Shown here in pieces: positions 52,413 to 62,535 of a DNA stretch of 64,000 bases. Under the pieces are notes generated by a model. The model was not told where the DNA came from. It did not search any database and was given only the letters and a program-made list of their open reading frames with translations. The position numbers and the translations under genes are program-made. Each line of letters starts with the position of its first letter. Positions within the stretch are counted from its first letter, which is position 1. This DNA comes from Leptospira wolbachii serovar Codice str. CDC (GTDB lineage: Bacteria; Spirochaetota; Leptospiria; Leptospirales; Leptospiraceae): assembly GCF_000332515.2 (NCBI RefSeq), contig NZ_AOGZ02000014.1, positions 1,318,001-1,382,000 on the forward strand, read 5' to 3'.

Positions 52413-53429
52413 ATGGCGATTTACTCCCGGTACGAACCGCACAGAAAGAAGAAATCAAAGACACCGCTAATTTTATTGGTTTTAGCGCTTGGTCTGTCCG
52501 TGTTAGGGTTTACCTATAGAAAAGAAATTTATTTTCTTTTTGCAAAAGACCAAAGTGTCAGGGCAGAAAAAACCAAAGAAAAAACAATCGAACTCTGGAA
52601 ATCAGGTAATCTGAAAGAAAAAGATATAGAAGACTTCCAATCGATTGCGACCACCTATTCTGAAAAAGATCCCACAGATCCAGTTGCTTTTCATTTAATT
52701 GCGCGAAGTTTATTTTGGAATTTATATAGAATTGGAATTTATTTTGATCACGATAGTTTGATTTTGCATTTAGGATCAGAATTCCAAGATTTTATTGGTT
52801 CTTCAGTTTTGGCAGATTCTACTTTGGATTCTGTTTTTTGGAACGCAAGGACAGCAGAGTCATTCTCCTCGTCTCCCTTTTATGATTGGGAAAACAATAA
52901 AGTTTTGTTATTCCTTGGGGAAACACATCGTCACGTCAAAAGACCCCAAGTTCTCATAAACGAATATGGAAATTTGGATCGTTCTAAACTTTCCCCTGAG
53001 TTTCAAACGGTTTATATTTGGTTACTCACCTTCAATACTATGTTAGCTGGTGATGCATCAGGACTCGATAAACTCATCACAATTACAAAAGACCCAAGTT
53101 ACAAAGCTGGAATTCAATTCACACCTAGAGAAGAGAATTTTTTACGAGGCCTCGGAAAGTATTATAAAAAAGATTATGTAGGTGCTTTGTCACTACTCAG
53201 GCAAGCAAAGTCAAACAATCCCGATCGAATTACCGAAACTTCTATCATTACGGAAGCCACAATCTTTCACTTACAAAATCTTTCCCAAAAAGGAATTGAT
53301 CTATTGGAAGAATTTTACCTTTCTTCTGGTAAAAAGAATGCGGAGATTCCTATCCTCATTGCGAAGATGATTGTGGAAAAACCGGGAGCCAAAACCAAAC
53401 TAGATCTAACACCGGAAAAAAAAGAATGA
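52413..53429 (+). CDS. Membrane-anchored TPR-like protein
   Basis: 338 residues from ATG 52413; upstream in-frame codons are antisense to the zinc-ribbon gene and not conserved-looking. A basic N-terminus (YEPHRKKKSKT) precedes one membrane helix (LILLVLALGLSVLGF, about 17-33), and the rest is a helical, probably TPR-type, extracytoplasmic domain (WKSGNLKEKDIEDFQSIATTY and KYYKKDYVGALSLLRQAKSNNPDR, in part). It ends in TPEKKE. The next lipoprotein gene overlaps its stop (ATGA). Not recognised as a named family; possibly a scaffold in the cell envelope. Confidence 0.6.
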   Translation: MAIYSRYEPHRKKKSKTPLILLVLALGLSVLGFTYRKEIYFLFAKDQSVRAEKTKEKTIELWKSGNLKEKDIEDFQSIATTYSEKDPTDPVAFHLIARSLFWNLYRIGIYFDHDSLILHLGSEFQDFIGSSVLADSTLDSVFWNARTAESFSSSPFYDWENNKVLLFLGETHRHVKRPQVLINEYGNLDRSKLSPEFQTVYIWLLTFNTMLAGDASGLDKLITITKDPSYKAGIQFTPREENFLRGLGKYYKKDYVGALSLLRQAKSNNPDRITETSIITEATIFHLQNLSQKGIDLLEEFYLSSGKKNAEIPILIAKMIVEKPGAKTKLDLTPEKKE

Positions 53430-53851
53430 TTGGTTTGTTATCTCTACTTTCTCGTTTTATGTCTAAAAACTCTTGGAAACGTTTTACGATCACGAGCCAG
53501 ATTACCCTTTGTTTTCTACTCATATTCATTTCTTTTTCCCACTGCGGATTATTTTACAAAGGTGTTCCTAAGGCCGGTGAGTTTTGTTATGTTCTCATAA
53601 AACCTCCGGAATGTTTGTATGTAGACTTCGAAGCCAAAAAATTAATTTGGAACGATGTTGAATATACTTTGGAAGAAAAACTTCGAATGGATTATTTTTT
53701 TAAATCCAATGACGAATTGTATGAACTCACGGTCTCCACAGTGAATCGTGTGGAATTAAAAAATCTTACCACAGCAAACTTTAACAAGTTTTATATGAGA
53801 AAAAAAGATAAGTTTGCCGAGATCCCAACTCCGGATGCCAAACATGAGTAA
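53426..53851 (+). CDS. Small lipoprotein, unknown function
   Basis: 141 residues, ATGA overlap with the TPR-like gene (53459 is an alternative start). The hydrophobic segment TLCFLLIFISFSHCGLF ends in a spirochaetal lipobox with Cys 40. The mature 100 residues are beta/alpha mixed (VDFEAKKLIWNDVEYTLEEKLRMDYFF) with no motif I recognise. Overlap with sufE at its 3' end indicates a three-gene operon. Confidence 0.6.
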   Translation: MIGLLSLLSRFMSKNSWKRFTITSQITLCFLLIFISFSHCGLFYKGVPKAGEFCYVLIKPPECLYVDFEAKKLIWNDVEYTLEEKLRMDYFFKSNDELYELTVSTVNRVELKNLTTANFNKFYMRKKDKFAEIPTPDAKHE

Positions 53852-54257
53852 GTCCATTGAGGAAATCCAAAAAGAAATCATAGCAGAATTCTCTGACCTA
53901 ACAGATTGGGAAGAGAAGTTTCAATATTTGATAGAGTTAGGTGAAGGACTTCCTCCTTATCCAAATGAAAAACGAACAGAAGAATATATAGTCCCCGGTT
54001 GCCAATCACGAGTTTGGGTAGCACCAAAACTAGAAGCAGGAAAATTAGAATTTGATGCGGATAGTGACACTGCTCTCACAAAAGGTCTAATTGCTATTCT
54101 CATACGCGTGTTTTCAGGACAATCTCCGAAAGATATAGCGGATGCCTCGCTTGGTTTTATCGAAGAAGTAGGCCTTGCAAAATTTCTTTCGATCTCCAGA
54201 AGAAACGGACTTTTCTCTATGGTACAAAAACTAAAAGGATACGCAGAAAAAGTATAA
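53844..54257 (+). CDS. sufE: SufE-family cysteine-desulfurase-activating protein
   Basis: 137 residues from ATG 53844 (an ATG at 53835 would add three residues). The SufE signature is EYIVPGCQSRVWV with the sulfur-accepting Cys53, followed by FDADSDTALTKGLIAILIRVFSGQS and ending helices. It takes persulphide from SufS for iron-sulphur cluster assembly. Other suf genes are not in view. It begins inside the end of the lipoprotein gene, which suggests translational coupling. Confidence 0.93.
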   Translation: MSKSIEEIQKEIIAEFSDLTDWEEKFQYLIELGEGLPPYPNEKRTEEYIVPGCQSRVWVAPKLEAGKLEFDADSDTALTKGLIAILIRVFSGQSPKDIADASLGFIEEVGLAKFLSISRRNGLFSMVQKLKGYAEKV

Positions 54258-54330
54258 TCCCTTTCTTTTTTCCTTTGCAAACGATGAAGACTCGCATAGA
54301 ATTCTGAAACGAATCTGAATCAGGAATTCT

Positions 54331-55515
54331 ATGAAACAAAGTTTTATCTTTATCCTTCTATTACTCGCTTTTGTCCATTGTGGCAAAGACCTTTCCCCCT
54401 TCGGTGGTGAACCAGAAGTAAACGCACTAAAGACTCGACTAAAACCCGAATGGCCAAGTCCCAATTGGAAAGTAGTATCCCCTGAATCTGTTGGGGTATC
54501 TTCCAGCAAACTGGGGTTAGTAGAAGAGTATGCGTTCACAAGAACTGGAGATGAAACAGATAGAAAAGGTAGAAGGACCGATGCACTTGTCATTTTAAGA
54601 AACGGAAAACTCATTTATGAAAAGTATGCAAGAAATTTCTCTGAAGACAAAGTCCATTTAACTTGGTCTGTATCCAAAAGCATTTTACAAACTATGTATG
54701 GAATTGCGGTCAAAGAGGGTCTCGTTAAGTTAGATGATCCAGGTTATTATCATTACGAACCACTGAGCCGCGATGAAGCACACAAAAAAATTACCATTAG
54801 GCACCTTCTCAATATGTCCTCTGGACTTGCGGGAGAAGAAGGATATGAAAGTGGTCCCTTAAAGTCATCGGTAATTGCCATGTTGTATACAAGAGGCCGC
54901 AAAGATATGGGTGCCTTTTGTGCAGGTCTTCCTCTTCGTGCAGAACCGGGAACTCAGGTGTATTATTCTAGTTGCGATACCAATATTCTCTCGGCCATTT
55001 TGAAAAAAGTATATGGGACGGAAGAATATGACAAACTCCCATTCGAAAAAATATTCAAACCTCTGGGAATCACCAATGTCACTTTCGAAAGAGATGGTTC
55101 TGGCACTTACGTTGGATCCTCTTACTTGTATATGACAGCCAAAGACTTAGCAAAAATTGGTTATCTGTATTTAAATGATGGAATCTGGAACGGCGAACGT
55201 CTGTTACCTGAAGGTTGGATACAATTTACAAGAACCCCTGCCCCTGGATACAAATCCACCCCTTACTCAGAAGACTTATCGCAAGACAATTATACGGCTC
55301 ACTGGTATGCCAACACTGGAGTTCCCGAAAGAGGAATTCACGAACCATGGCCGGATGCCCCAAAAGATACCTTTGCTGGCCTTGGGCACTGGGGACAAAT
55401 GTTGTATGTGATTCCAAGCCTAGACCTAATCATTGTTCGGTTTGGAGATGATCGCGAGAAGGCATTCATCAAAAATGATTTTTTAAAATTAGTGAAAGAG
55501 TCGGTAATTCGGTAA
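54331..55515 (+). CDS. Serine beta-lactamase-like hydrolase, lipoprotein
   Basis: 394 residues. Lipoprotein signal FIFILLLLAFVHCGKD (Cys17). The class C / penicillin-binding-like domain has WSVSKSIL (S113-x-x-K116), the second-motif tyrosine in YYSSCDTN (Y-x-S/N form), and GHWGQMLYV in the position of the third (K/H)-x-G box, plus RHLLNMSSGLAGE typical of the family. These are usually esterases or peptidases rather than true antibiotic-degrading enzymes. It is probably attached to the periplasmic face of a membrane. A small cysteine-containing protein gene follows after 4 bases. Confidence 0.85.
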   Translation: MKQSFIFILLLLAFVHCGKDLSPFGGEPEVNALKTRLKPEWPSPNWKVVSPESVGVSSSKLGLVEEYAFTRTGDETDRKGRRTDALVILRNGKLIYEKYARNFSEDKVHLTWSVSKSILQTMYGIAVKEGLVKLDDPGYYHYEPLSRDEAHKKITIRHLLNMSSGLAGEEGYESGPLKSSVIAMLYTRGRKDMGAFCAGLPLRAEPGTQVYYSSCDTNILSAILKKVYGTEEYDKLPFEKIFKPLGITNVTFERDGSGTYVGSSYLYMTAKDLAKIGYLYLNDGIWNGERLLPEGWIQFTRTPAPGYKSTPYSEDLSQDNYTAHWYANTGVPERGIHEPWPDAPKDTFAGLGHWGQMLYVIPSLDLIIVRFGDDREKAFIKNDFLKLVKESVIR

Positions 55516-55519
55516 CCTT

Positions 55520-55831
55520 ATGAAAAGAAAAATATCTGTGATCCTTTCTTTGTTGTTTTTATTTATTTTGTTTTGGGCACAATGGAACTGGAAACATCTC
55601 TCCAGTTTCCCTTCCATTATCTCTAGTTTTTATTCGAAAGAGTATTGTAGTTGTTACTTTGTGATGCAACTTTCAGAAGACCAATGTCATGACTTTGCTC
55701 GTCAGTGGGTTCCTATCAGCGAATTCAAACTCGACAAAGAAAATATGTCTATAACGGTAAAGGGACTCGGACGGACCAATACCGCGAAGTATCTTTCAAA
55801 AGAATACGGCTGTACTTTAGTGACTGATTAA
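55520..55831 (+). CDS. Small exported cysteine-containing protein coupled to the serine hydrolase
   Basis: 103 residues. One N-terminal hydrophobic helix (VILSLLFLFILFWAQW) and a short domain with cysteines C43, C45, C56 and C98 in the arrangement C-S-C, then C, then a terminal YGCTLVTD. The KGLGRTNTAKYLSKEYGCTLV tail resembles a segment I recall in front of the catalytic domain of some serine hydrolases, but this is not certain. It starts 4 bases after the hydrolase stop and is likely its periplasmic companion. Function unknown. Confidence 0.6.
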   Translation: MKRKISVILSLLFLFILFWAQWNWKHLSSFPSIISSFYSKEYCSCYFVMQLSEDQCHDFARQWVPISEFKLDKENMSITVKGLGRTNTAKYLSKEYGCTLVTD

Positions 55832-55835
55832 CAAC

Positions 55836-56753
55836 TTAGCGATAGTAACGGATTCCGGGAAAGATGAAGTTGATCCCAAAGATAAGGCCTTTGGATTTGA
55901 CTTCTTCTGGAACCGGGCCAAAGTTTTGGCCTCGAATGGAATCCATACAAGCTTGGTCGACTACCACTTGGCCTTGGGAAGTTACAAGTCTCACATCAAG
56001 CACTTGCCCTTGTTCGCTTAACATAAATAAAACTTTGGTTTCGCCTTCTTTGATTCCTTCTCTTGCCACAACACCTGCCATATCACGATAGGCATAGTTT
56101 CCACCACCAGGAGGGGCAAAGGATTCCTCAATTCGTTTCAACATATTCTTAAAATAATAATAACCTGCGAGTTGTTTGGTGGGAATGGTAAGCGCTTTTG
56201 CTCCGTCCCATCGAAACAAAAAATCCTGCTGAAATCTATAGTTAAAAGGAATTTTTGTCATCTGCCCAGAACTTGCAGATTGGTTTGGACTTTCTTCTGA
56301 ATTTGAATTACTTTTAGGATCTGCTTTAAAGATACCTACTTCGAAGATTTCTTCTTCTTTGGATTGTTCCGATTTTGGTTGAGCTTTGCTCGGAGTAGAG
56401 GCAGAACTACCCATGATAAATTCGCGAAACTGGGTAAGTGTATGAAACCCTTGTTTTTCCGTAAGGCCACCACCACCCGACGAATCCTTGTTAGAGAGTG
56501 CTTTGTATTCGTCTTTTTTGTCTGGATTGATGAACTGCTGTTCAACGAGAACTTCGTAGATTTTTTCTTGTTCTTTTGGCCCTAACATTTCTGCCGATTG
56601 TTCTTCGGCCAACATCTTCCAAAGCATATTTCTTGTGATGAGATGAGCGAGAACGAATGAGGCTATGAGGATAACGAAAGTGAAGGCGAAGAAAAGTCTA
56701 CGTTCCCCTTCTTCCTTTTCAGGCAATCGGAAATCAAAAGAGAGTTGGGCCAT
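55836..56753 (-). CDS. TonB-family energy-transducing or envelope protein
   Basis: 305 residues from ATG 56753, inside the end of ruvB (20-bp overlap); upstream codons would be antisense-like ruvB frame. One membrane helix ([21 protein letters not shown], about 19-40), a low-complexity periplasmic region with [11 protein letters not shown] and Ser/Asn-rich parts, and a C-terminal TonB-like domain (about 215-305) with [54 protein letters not shown]. The TonB C-terminal fold usually contacts outer-membrane receptors; no ExbBD or receptor genes are nearby. Closest category: TonB/TolA-like domain protein. Confidence 0.7.
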   Translation of the reverse strand: MAQLSFDFRLPEKEEGERRLFFAFTFVILIASFVLAHLITRNMLWKMLAEEQSAEMLGPKEQEKIYEVLVEQQFINPDKKDEYKALSNKDSSGGGGLTEKQGFHTLTQFREFIMGSSASTPSKAQPKSEQSKEEEIFEVGIFKADPKSNSNSEESPNQSASSGQMTKIPFNYRFQQDFLFRWDGAKALTIPTKQLAGYYYFKNMLKRIEESFAPPGGGNYAYRDMAGVVAREGIKEGETKVLFMLSEQGQVLDVRLVTSQGQVVVDQACMDSIRGQNFGPVPEEVKSKGLIFGINFIFPGIRYYR

Positions 56754-57759
56754 TTTCGCGATTTTCCCCGGTATTTCCAGTATACACAAGTCCCAAATGT
56801 TCGTAAGCCTTTTTCGTTGCCACCCGGCCTTGTGGTGTGCGGTCAATAAGACCCACTCGGACTAAAAATGGCTCATAGGTGTCTTCAATGGTGCGTTCCT
56901 CTTCTCCGAGAACGACAGCAATGGGTTTGATTCCCACAGGCCCGCCACCGTAGCGATGGATGAGGATGTCCAAAATTTGACGATCCACAGCATCGAGACC
57001 CAGATGGTCCACTCCCATTCGGTCAAAGGCAAACCGACAAGTATCTAAACTAACAGACGTTTCGTTTTTGACTTCTGCAAAATCACGAACCCGCTTTAGG
57101 AGGTGGTTGGCGATCCTTGGAGTTTTACGACTCCGTTTTCCAATTTCAAAAGCAACACCATCTCTCAGAGCGACTCCCAAAAGTTTGGCAGAACGATCCA
57201 CGATGATTTGCATTTCCTCATCCGTATAAAAATCCAACTTGAGATGGATTCCAAATCTTGATTTTAAGGGATCACTGACAAGGCCCGACCGAGTGGTAGC
57301 ACCCACGAGAGTAAAAGGCTGGAGTTGGATTTGGAGAGCATTGGCAGTGACTCCTTCACCGACCACAAGATCCACAAAGAAGTTTTCCATCGCAGGATAC
57401 AGAAGTTCTTCCTGCTTTTTGATAAAGCCATGAATCTCATCGATAAAAAGGACTTCGTTGGTTTTGAGAAGAGTGAGAAATCGAACCAGGTCCGCACCTT
57501 TGGAGATCGCAGGGGCAGATGTGGGAGTGAAGGCAACTGCCAATTCATTGGCTATGATATTGGCCAGTGTAGTTTTTCCAAGGCCTGGAGGCCCTGAAAT
57601 TAAAACATGGTCGAGGGGGCTCTTTCGTTTACGAGCCGCCTCAACATAAACCGAGAGATTGGCCAAAACCTCTTTTTGTCCTATAAATTCGGATAATTTT
57701 GTAGGCCGAAGGCTTGGTTCATCTTCGGCCGGTTGGATCCAATCTTCTCTTAAACTCAC
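56734..57759 (-). CDS. ruvB: Holliday junction branch migration helicase RuvB
   Basis: 341 residues, canonical. AAA+ motor with [16 protein letters not shown], Walker [16 protein letters not shown], Walker [28 protein letters not shown] (sensor 1 and arginine finger region), followed by [15 protein letters not shown] and the winged-helix domain ending with [17 protein letters not shown]. With RuvA it migrates Holliday junctions. Its start is one base after the htrA stop, and the tonB-like gene overlaps its end; ruvA and ruvC are not in the window. Confidence 0.97.
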   Translation of the reverse strand: MSLREDWIQPAEDEPSLRPTKLSEFIGQKEVLANLSVYVEAARKRKSPLDHVLISGPPGLGKTTLANIIANELAVAFTPTSAPAISKGADLVRFLTLLKTNEVLFIDEIHGFIKKQEELLYPAMENFFVDLVVGEGVTANALQIQLQPFTLVGATTRSGLVSDPLKSRFGIHLKLDFYTDEEMQIIVDRSAKLLGVALRDGVAFEIGKRSRKTPRIANHLLKRVRDFAEVKNETSVSLDTCRFAFDRMGVDHLGLDAVDRQILDILIHRYGGGPVGIKPIAVVLGEEERTIEDTYEPFLVRVGLIDRTPQGRVATKKAYEHLGLVYTGNTGENRENGPTLF

Positions 57760-57760
57760 C

Positions 57761-58936
57761 TCAATTGGGTTTCTGCTCTGGAGTGATGGAAGTCAAGATT
57801 TCATTTTTATTTCGAATGATTTTTATCTCGATTCGTTTTCCAATTTTTGCAGACCGTACGAAACCAATGAGTTCTTCCGGTGTTTGGATTTCTTTTCCCC
57901 CCATTTCCACAATCACATCGAACAATTTCAAACCCGCTTTATCAGCAGGAGATCCTTTCATGATTTGGCGGACAATGGCACCTTTATTGTCTTTCAGTTT
58001 GAGTTGTTCGATGTCTTCTTCATTGATCGCATCAAGACCGACACCAATCCAAGGACGAGTTACCTTTCCATTAGTTTTGATTTCTTCTGCAACCCTGCGG
58101 GCTTCGTTAATCGGAATGGTAAATCCAATCCCCACAGAACCACCAGACTGAGAGGCAATCATACGATTGATTCCAATCACTTCGCCCCGGATATTCAGAA
58201 GTGGGCCCCCACTATTTCCTTGGTTGATGGCTGCATCGGTTTGGATATAAGATAAGCCGGAAGAATCAATCCCACCACGTTGTACCGCAGATACAACCCC
58301 CACTGTAAAGGAATGTTCAAATCCAAGAGGAGCACCAATGGCAATGGCCCAGTTTCCTACTTTTACTTTATTGGAATCGGCAAGAACAATCGGACGAAGT
58401 GTTCCCTTGGGAGCATCTATTTTAAGTAAGGCGATGTCCATGGTTTCATCCGAACCAATCACTTTGGCTTCAAAGGTTTTTTGATTTTTAAACTTCACTG
58501 TGAGTTTATCCATGTCTTTAATCACATGGTGGTTCGTCATAATATAACCATCATCATTCAAAACAATTCCAGAACCTAGTCCGGTTTGTTTTTGTTTCAT
58601 CACTCGACCCGATCCACCATTGGGGCGTCCAAAAAAATGATCAAAATATGGATCTCCAGAAAATGGATGTTGTTGGACGTTCACCGTCCGTTCTGTGGCA
58701 ATGGAAACCACACTCGGGGACACTTTATCAAATACTTCTTGGAAGGCATCTTCCAAAGCCACAGCTTGTGTTTGGGCCGGGGACAACTTATCATTTCCAT
58801 CTGCTTTGAGCTGCAGTGGATTTTCGGAAGAATTTCCGCAAGTCAGGATGGGCGACAAAAATGTTCCCAGAAGTAAAAAACTAAAAGCAATCGCTAAGTA
58901 ACGTAAAGGATTCGTTTTTTTATCAATCATAGACAA
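57761..58936 (-). CDS. HtrA/DegP-type periplasmic serine protease with one PDZ domain
   Basis: 391 residues from TTG 58936 (GGAG lies 10 bases before it; ATG 58930 is the alternative, with a longer spacing). N-terminal export segment ends in [17 protein letters not shown], whose Cys33 may be a lipid attachment site. The trypsin-like domain has the catalytic His in TNHHVIKD, Asp in DIALLKID and Ser in [11 protein letters not shown] single C-terminal PDZ domain ([29 protein letters not shown]) follows. It degrades or refolds misfolded envelope proteins. First gene of the htrA-ruvB-tonB-like operon. Confidence 0.93.
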   Translation of the reverse strand: MSMIDKKTNPLRYLAIAFSFLLLGTFLSPILTCGNSSENPLQLKADGNDKLSPAQTQAVALEDAFQEVFDKVSPSVVSIATERTVNVQQHPFSGDPYFDHFFGRPNGGSGRVMKQKQTGLGSGIVLNDDGYIMTNHHVIKDMDKLTVKFKNQKTFEAKVIGSDETMDIALLKIDAPKGTLRPIVLADSNKVKVGNWAIAIGAPLGFEHSFTVGVVSAVQRGGIDSSGLSYIQTDAAINQGNSGGPLLNIRGEVIGINRMIASQSGGSVGIGFTIPINEARRVAEEIKTNGKVTRPWIGVGLDAINEEDIEQLKLKDNKGAIVRQIMKGSPADKAGLKLFDVIVEMGGKEIQTPEELIGFVRSAKIGKRIEIKIIRNKNEILTSITPEQKPN

Positions 58937-59053
58937 TTAACTATATCTCCTACAATATAAGACCCTGAAAGTTCCAGGAAAGTTCTCATTTCTTGGGATC
59001 GTTTTTTTACAAAAAAACTTGAACATTTTGTACAAAGGTAAACTAGTCTTTCT

Positions 59054-59611
59054 ATGGCAAAACGAGTTTTTATCCCACTTTGCACCGGCTTTGAAGAAAT
59101 GGAAGCCATCATTTTAATCGATGTTCTAAGAAGAGGAAATGTTGAAGTGGTATCCGGTGGGAAAACAAAAGATCCCATCCTTGCAGCAAGAAAGACTCTC
59201 CACTTAGCAGACAAAGTTTTTTCTGAAATTAAACCACTTGAGTTTGATGCCATCCTTCTTCCTGGTGGCCTCGAAGGAACCAAACAACTGATGGCCGATC
59301 CAGAGATTAGTTCCATTCTAAGATCCTTTCAAAAATCGAAGAAGTTGATCGGAGCCATTTGTGCGGCTCCGAGTGCCTTACGTAATTTAGATATCATTTC
59401 AGGGGATGATCCTTATACAGCTTTTCCTTCTTCCGAAGATTTGGCAAAAGGAAAAGGGGGGAAACATACAGGCCAAAGAATAGAATCACATAACCATGTC
59501 CATACGAGTGTTGGCCCAGGTTCTGCTTTTGAATTTGCTTTATATATCTTAGAAATATTGGAAGGGAAGGATGTGATGGAAAAAGTAAAGGCAGGTTTAC
59601 AGCTACCTTAA
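59054..59611 (+). CDS. DJ-1/PfpI-family protein (YajL-like)
   Basis: 185 residues. Conserved Glu in CTGFEEMEAIIL (residues 14-15), LLPGGLEGTKQL, and the nucleophile elbow IGAICAAPSAL with C103. End region HTGQRIESHNHVHTSVGPGSAFEFALYILEIL is typical of YajL/DJ-1. Proposed activities include oxidative-stress chaperone and glyoxalase or deglycase functions; not decidable here. It diverges from htrA over 117 bases and converges with the STAS gene, 13 bases apart. Confidence 0.88.
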   Translation: MAKRVFIPLCTGFEEMEAIILIDVLRRGNVEVVSGGKTKDPILAARKTLHLADKVFSEIKPLEFDAILLPGGLEGTKQLMADPEISSILRSFQKSKKLIGAICAAPSALRNLDIISGDDPYTAFPSSEDLAKGKGGKHTGQRIESHNHVHTSVGPGSAFEFALYILEILEGKDVMEKVKAGLQLP

Positions 59612-59624
59612 TCGTATGCGTTTG

Positions 59625-59981
59625 TTACTCGATTGATTCTCTTTCCTTTACCAAAGAGAGGACAGCGTTTTCTTCTGAATCAAAAACTTCCAAATGACTT
59701 TCCATTCCGGTAAGTTTAAACACCTTTGCAACAGATCCATGAACACTACAGATCTTTAGATTCCCATGGTATTTTTTTAGTTTATACATGGCTGTCACCA
59801 AAGTCCCAATTCCTGAACTATCCATAAAGGGAACTTTTTCGAGATTCACAACAATCTCATATATATGTCTACGCATCTTGTCATCCAGAATGTCTTTCAA
59901 TTCTTTTGCATTGTACAAATCAACCTCGCCTTCAATGGATATGATGGCAACTTGATTGGATGACTTCTCGTGAATGATCAT
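59625..59981 (-). CDS. STAS-domain anti-anti-sigma factor
   Basis: 118 residues, a single STAS domain of the SpoIIAA/RsbV type: VAIISIEGEVDLYNAKELKDIL at the start and the phosphorylation site PFMDSSGIGTLV (Ser55/Ser56). When unphosphorylated it would bind an anti-sigma kinase and free a sigma factor; two SpoIIE-type phosphatases in this window (18020-19948 and 47215-48498) are possible activators. The kinase partner is not in the window. Stands alone. Confidence 0.9.
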   Translation of the reverse strand: MIIHEKSSNQVAIISIEGEVDLYNAKELKDILDDKMRRHIYEIVVNLEKVPFMDSSGIGTLVTAMYKLKKYHGNLKICSVHGSVAKVFKLTGMESHLEVFDSEENAVLSLVKERESIE

Positions 59982-60024
59982 TTGTAGTTAGTTTGCATCC
60001 TAAAAGGAAATGAAAAGACAAAAA

Positions 60025-61626
60025 TTACATTCGAAAGACACCAAATGGTTTTCTTTCTTCTTTCCTTCTGCTAAGGATAGACAAGGCCCTTCCTAAAACT
60101 TTCCTTGTATCGGCAGGATCAATGATTCCGTCATCCCAAAGCCGAGCCGAACTATACACTGCTGAAGATTTTTTTTCATAATCTTCTAAAATAGGTTTTT
60201 TAAAGATGGCTTCTTCCTCTGGCGAGACCTTCTCTCCCGCCGCTTCCTTTTGGTCTTTTTTAACAGTCCAAAGAACGTTGGCCGCTTGTTCTCCACCCAT
60301 CACAGAGATCCGAGCATTTGGCCACATCCATAAAAATTCAGGAGCAAATGCACGACCACACATTCCGTAATTTCCCGCACCGTAAGAACCACCAGTAACG
60401 ATCGTTAGTTTAGGAACAGAGGTTGTGGAAACCGCATTCACCATTTTGGCCCCATCACGAGCAATCCCATTGTTTTCATATTTTTTTCCCACCATAAACC
60501 CTGTGATGTTTTGGAGAAATAACAATGGAATTCGTCGTTGGTCACAAAGTTCAATAAAATGAGATGCTTTGAGTGCAGACTCGGAAAACAAAACTCCATG
60601 GTTGGCAATGATTCCTACCGGATATCCATAGACTTCGGCAAATCCAGTCACGATGGTTGTTGCATACAGTCTTTTGAATTCATGAAAACGTGATCCGTCT
60701 ACAATCCTTGCAATGATCTCCCTGGGATCATAAGATTTTTTAGAATCTCTCTCGATGATTCCATATATTTCTTCTATAGGATAGAGGGGTTCTTCTGTTT
60801 CTTTCGGGATAGATTCTTTTTTGGAATTTAGATTTTTAACAATAGAACGAGTGATCTCAAGTGCATGAAAATCATCTTCTGCATAGTGATCTGTCACACC
60901 TGAAATGCGACAGTGAACATCCGCACCGCCTAACTCTTCCCCGGTGACAACTTCACCTGTAGCCGCTTTTACAAGAGGTGGTCCACCAAGAAAAATGGTT
61001 CCATTTCCTTTGACAATAACTGATTCATCAGACATAGCAGGGATATACGCACCACCGGCAGTGCACGACCCCATAACGACCGCTATCTGAGAGATTCCTT
61101 TGGCACTCATACGTGCTTGGTTGAAAAAAATACGTCCAAAATGATCTTTATCAGGAAAAACTTCATCCTGCATGGGCAAAAATGCACCACCAGAATCTAC
61201 TAAATAGATACAAGGTAGGGAGTTGTTTTCCGCAACTTCTTGCGCACGGACATGTTTTTTTACCGTGAGTGGATAGTAAGTTCCACCTTTGACTGTAGCA
61301 TCATTGGCAACAATCATACAGTCTACTCCTTCTACCTTTCCAATTCCTGTGACGATTCCAGCAGAAGGAACGGGATCAGAATAAACATCTTCGCCAGCCA
61401 AACCACAAATCTCCATAAACTCAGTTCCCGCATCAATGAGTTCGGCAATTCTTTCTCTTGCTGTAAGTTTTCCTCGCGATTTATGTTTTTCGAGAGCTTT
61501 TTTCCCGCCACCTAACTTTACTTGCTCGATGATTTTACGAACGGGAACTATGGTTTCCAAATATGCCGTACGATTAGCAACAAATTCAGATGTATGCGGG
61601 TTTGTCTTGGAGATAATTCTTTCCAT
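60025..61626 (-). CDS. Acyl-CoA carboxylase carboxyltransferase subunit, methylcrotonyl-CoA type
   Basis: 533 residues, the crotonase-fold beta subunit of biotin-dependent acyl-CoA carboxylases. The sequence follows the MccB pattern closely: [96 protein letters not shown], and the C-terminal [15 protein letters not shown] and [18 protein letters not shown]. It should transfer carboxyl from biotin to 3-methylcrotonyl-CoA (leucine breakdown), with geranyl-CoA as an alternative. Last gene of the glmS operon; biotin carboxylase and carrier are encoded at 24962-26924. Confidence 0.9.
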   Translation of the reverse strand: MERIISKTNPHTSEFVANRTAYLETIVPVRKIIEQVKLGGGKKALEKHKSRGKLTARERIAELIDAGTEFMEICGLAGEDVYSDPVPSAGIVTGIGKVEGVDCMIVANDATVKGGTYYPLTVKKHVRAQEVAENNSLPCIYLVDSGGAFLPMQDEVFPDKDHFGRIFFNQARMSAKGISQIAVVMGSCTAGGAYIPAMSDESVIVKGNGTIFLGGPPLVKAATGEVVTGEELGGADVHCRISGVTDHYAEDDFHALEITRSIVKNLNSKKESIPKETEEPLYPIEEIYGIIERDSKKSYDPREIIARIVDGSRFHEFKRLYATTIVTGFAEVYGYPVGIIANHGVLFSESALKASHFIELCDQRRIPLLFLQNITGFMVGKKYENNGIARDGAKMVNAVSTTSVPKLTIVTGGSYGAGNYGMCGRAFAPEFLWMWPNARISVMGGEQAANVLWTVKKDQKEAAGEKVSPEEEAIFKKPILEDYEKKSSAVYSSARLWDDGIIDPADTRKVLGRALSILSRRKEERKPFGVFRM

Positions 61627-61627
61627 A

Positions 61628-62533
61628 TCAATCCTTGTTCTGTTTATTAAAATGAAAGGTTTTTGTTTTTTTATGTGAGAAGGAATCTACAAAGTAGTGG
61701 AGTTTTTCATAAACAACTTCTGGACATTCTTCCATAGGAAGGTGTTTGGAGGGAAGGATCACAAGACTACTTGTCCGAAGTGTTTCTTTCATGTATTCTG
61801 TTTGGTTTGGGGAAATACGGAAATCCTCATCCCCTAAATAAATTTGACGAAGGCCTACAAAGTTTTTGGCTCCTTCTTCGATTTCCCGTAGAGAGTGAGT
61901 CGATCTGTCTACATTTCGAACAAACTCCAACGTATTTTTGCGAGCCTTACCTTCGAATAACAAATGATACATGGTCTTTTCCCACTCATAAGTTAAGTGA
62001 TGTGTTTTTTTAACCAAAAACAACTTATAAAACAAACGAAGGAGTGGTGGGCGAAATAAAAAAGAGAAAACTTCCCCAATGATTGGCAAACGTAAAAAAT
62101 GTAAGGGAAAATAGAAATGAAATTTGGGCAAATTCATAAACCCACCTAAAATAGATAAGGATTTATATTGAATGGCATGTTCTTTAAAAGTAAAACAAAG
62201 GATAGGAAGTGCATAATCAAATGCCACCACATGCACTTTTTTATCTCCCACTACTTTTTCTAAAAAGGGAGCCAAATAATGGGCTTGGAGCCTATGAGAA
62301 AGGGGACCATCGGGCCTTGTGCTAAATCCAGTTCCTAAAAAATCCAGAGCAATCACTCGGTAGTGAGTGGACAACAAATTTGCCAATTTACGGTAGTTAT
62401 ACGATGTAGTCAGAAAACCGGGAAGGAGAAGTATGATCTCTTCCCCTTTTCCTTCATCCAGATAGAAAAAACGTAAATCATCAATTTCTACTGTTTTACC
62501 AGAATTGATATGTTCTAACAAACTGGGGGTCAT
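61628..62533 (-). CDS. Alpha/beta hydrolase with Asp at the nucleophile position (dehalogenase-like)
   Basis: 301 residues. Oxyanion-hole region [17 protein letters not shown], the [12 protein letters not shown] loop and the nucleophile elbow [11 protein letters not shown] with Asp106 where most family members have Ser; the late acid/His elements are [12 protein letters not shown] and [10 protein letters not shown]. An Asp nucleophile is characteristic of haloalkane/haloacetate dehalogenases and related epoxide hydrolases. A dehalogenase role is inference. The gene sits two bases from glmU-like and two from mccB-like, so it is cotranscribed with both. Confidence 0.75.
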   Translation of the reverse strand: MTPSLLEHINSGKTVEIDDLRFFYLDEGKGEEIILLLPGFLTTSYNYRKLANLLSTHYRVIALDFLGTGFSTRPDGPLSHRLQAHYLAPFLEKVVGDKKVHVVAFDYALPILCFTFKEHAIQYKSLSILGGFMNLPKFHFYFPLHFLRLPIIGEVFSFLFRPPLLRLFYKLFLVKKTHHLTYEWEKTMYHLLFEGKARKNTLEFVRNVDRSTHSLREIEEGAKNFVGLRQIYLGDEDFRISPNQTEYMKETLRTSSLVILPSKHLPMEECPEVVYEKLHYFVDSFSHKKTKTFHFNKQNKD

Positions 62534-62535
62534 GT

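Noticed and set aside
57659..58255. 198-codon open frame on the plus strand opposite htrA
   Set aside because: It is the complement of the conserved protease and PDZ coding sequence and shows no independent motif.
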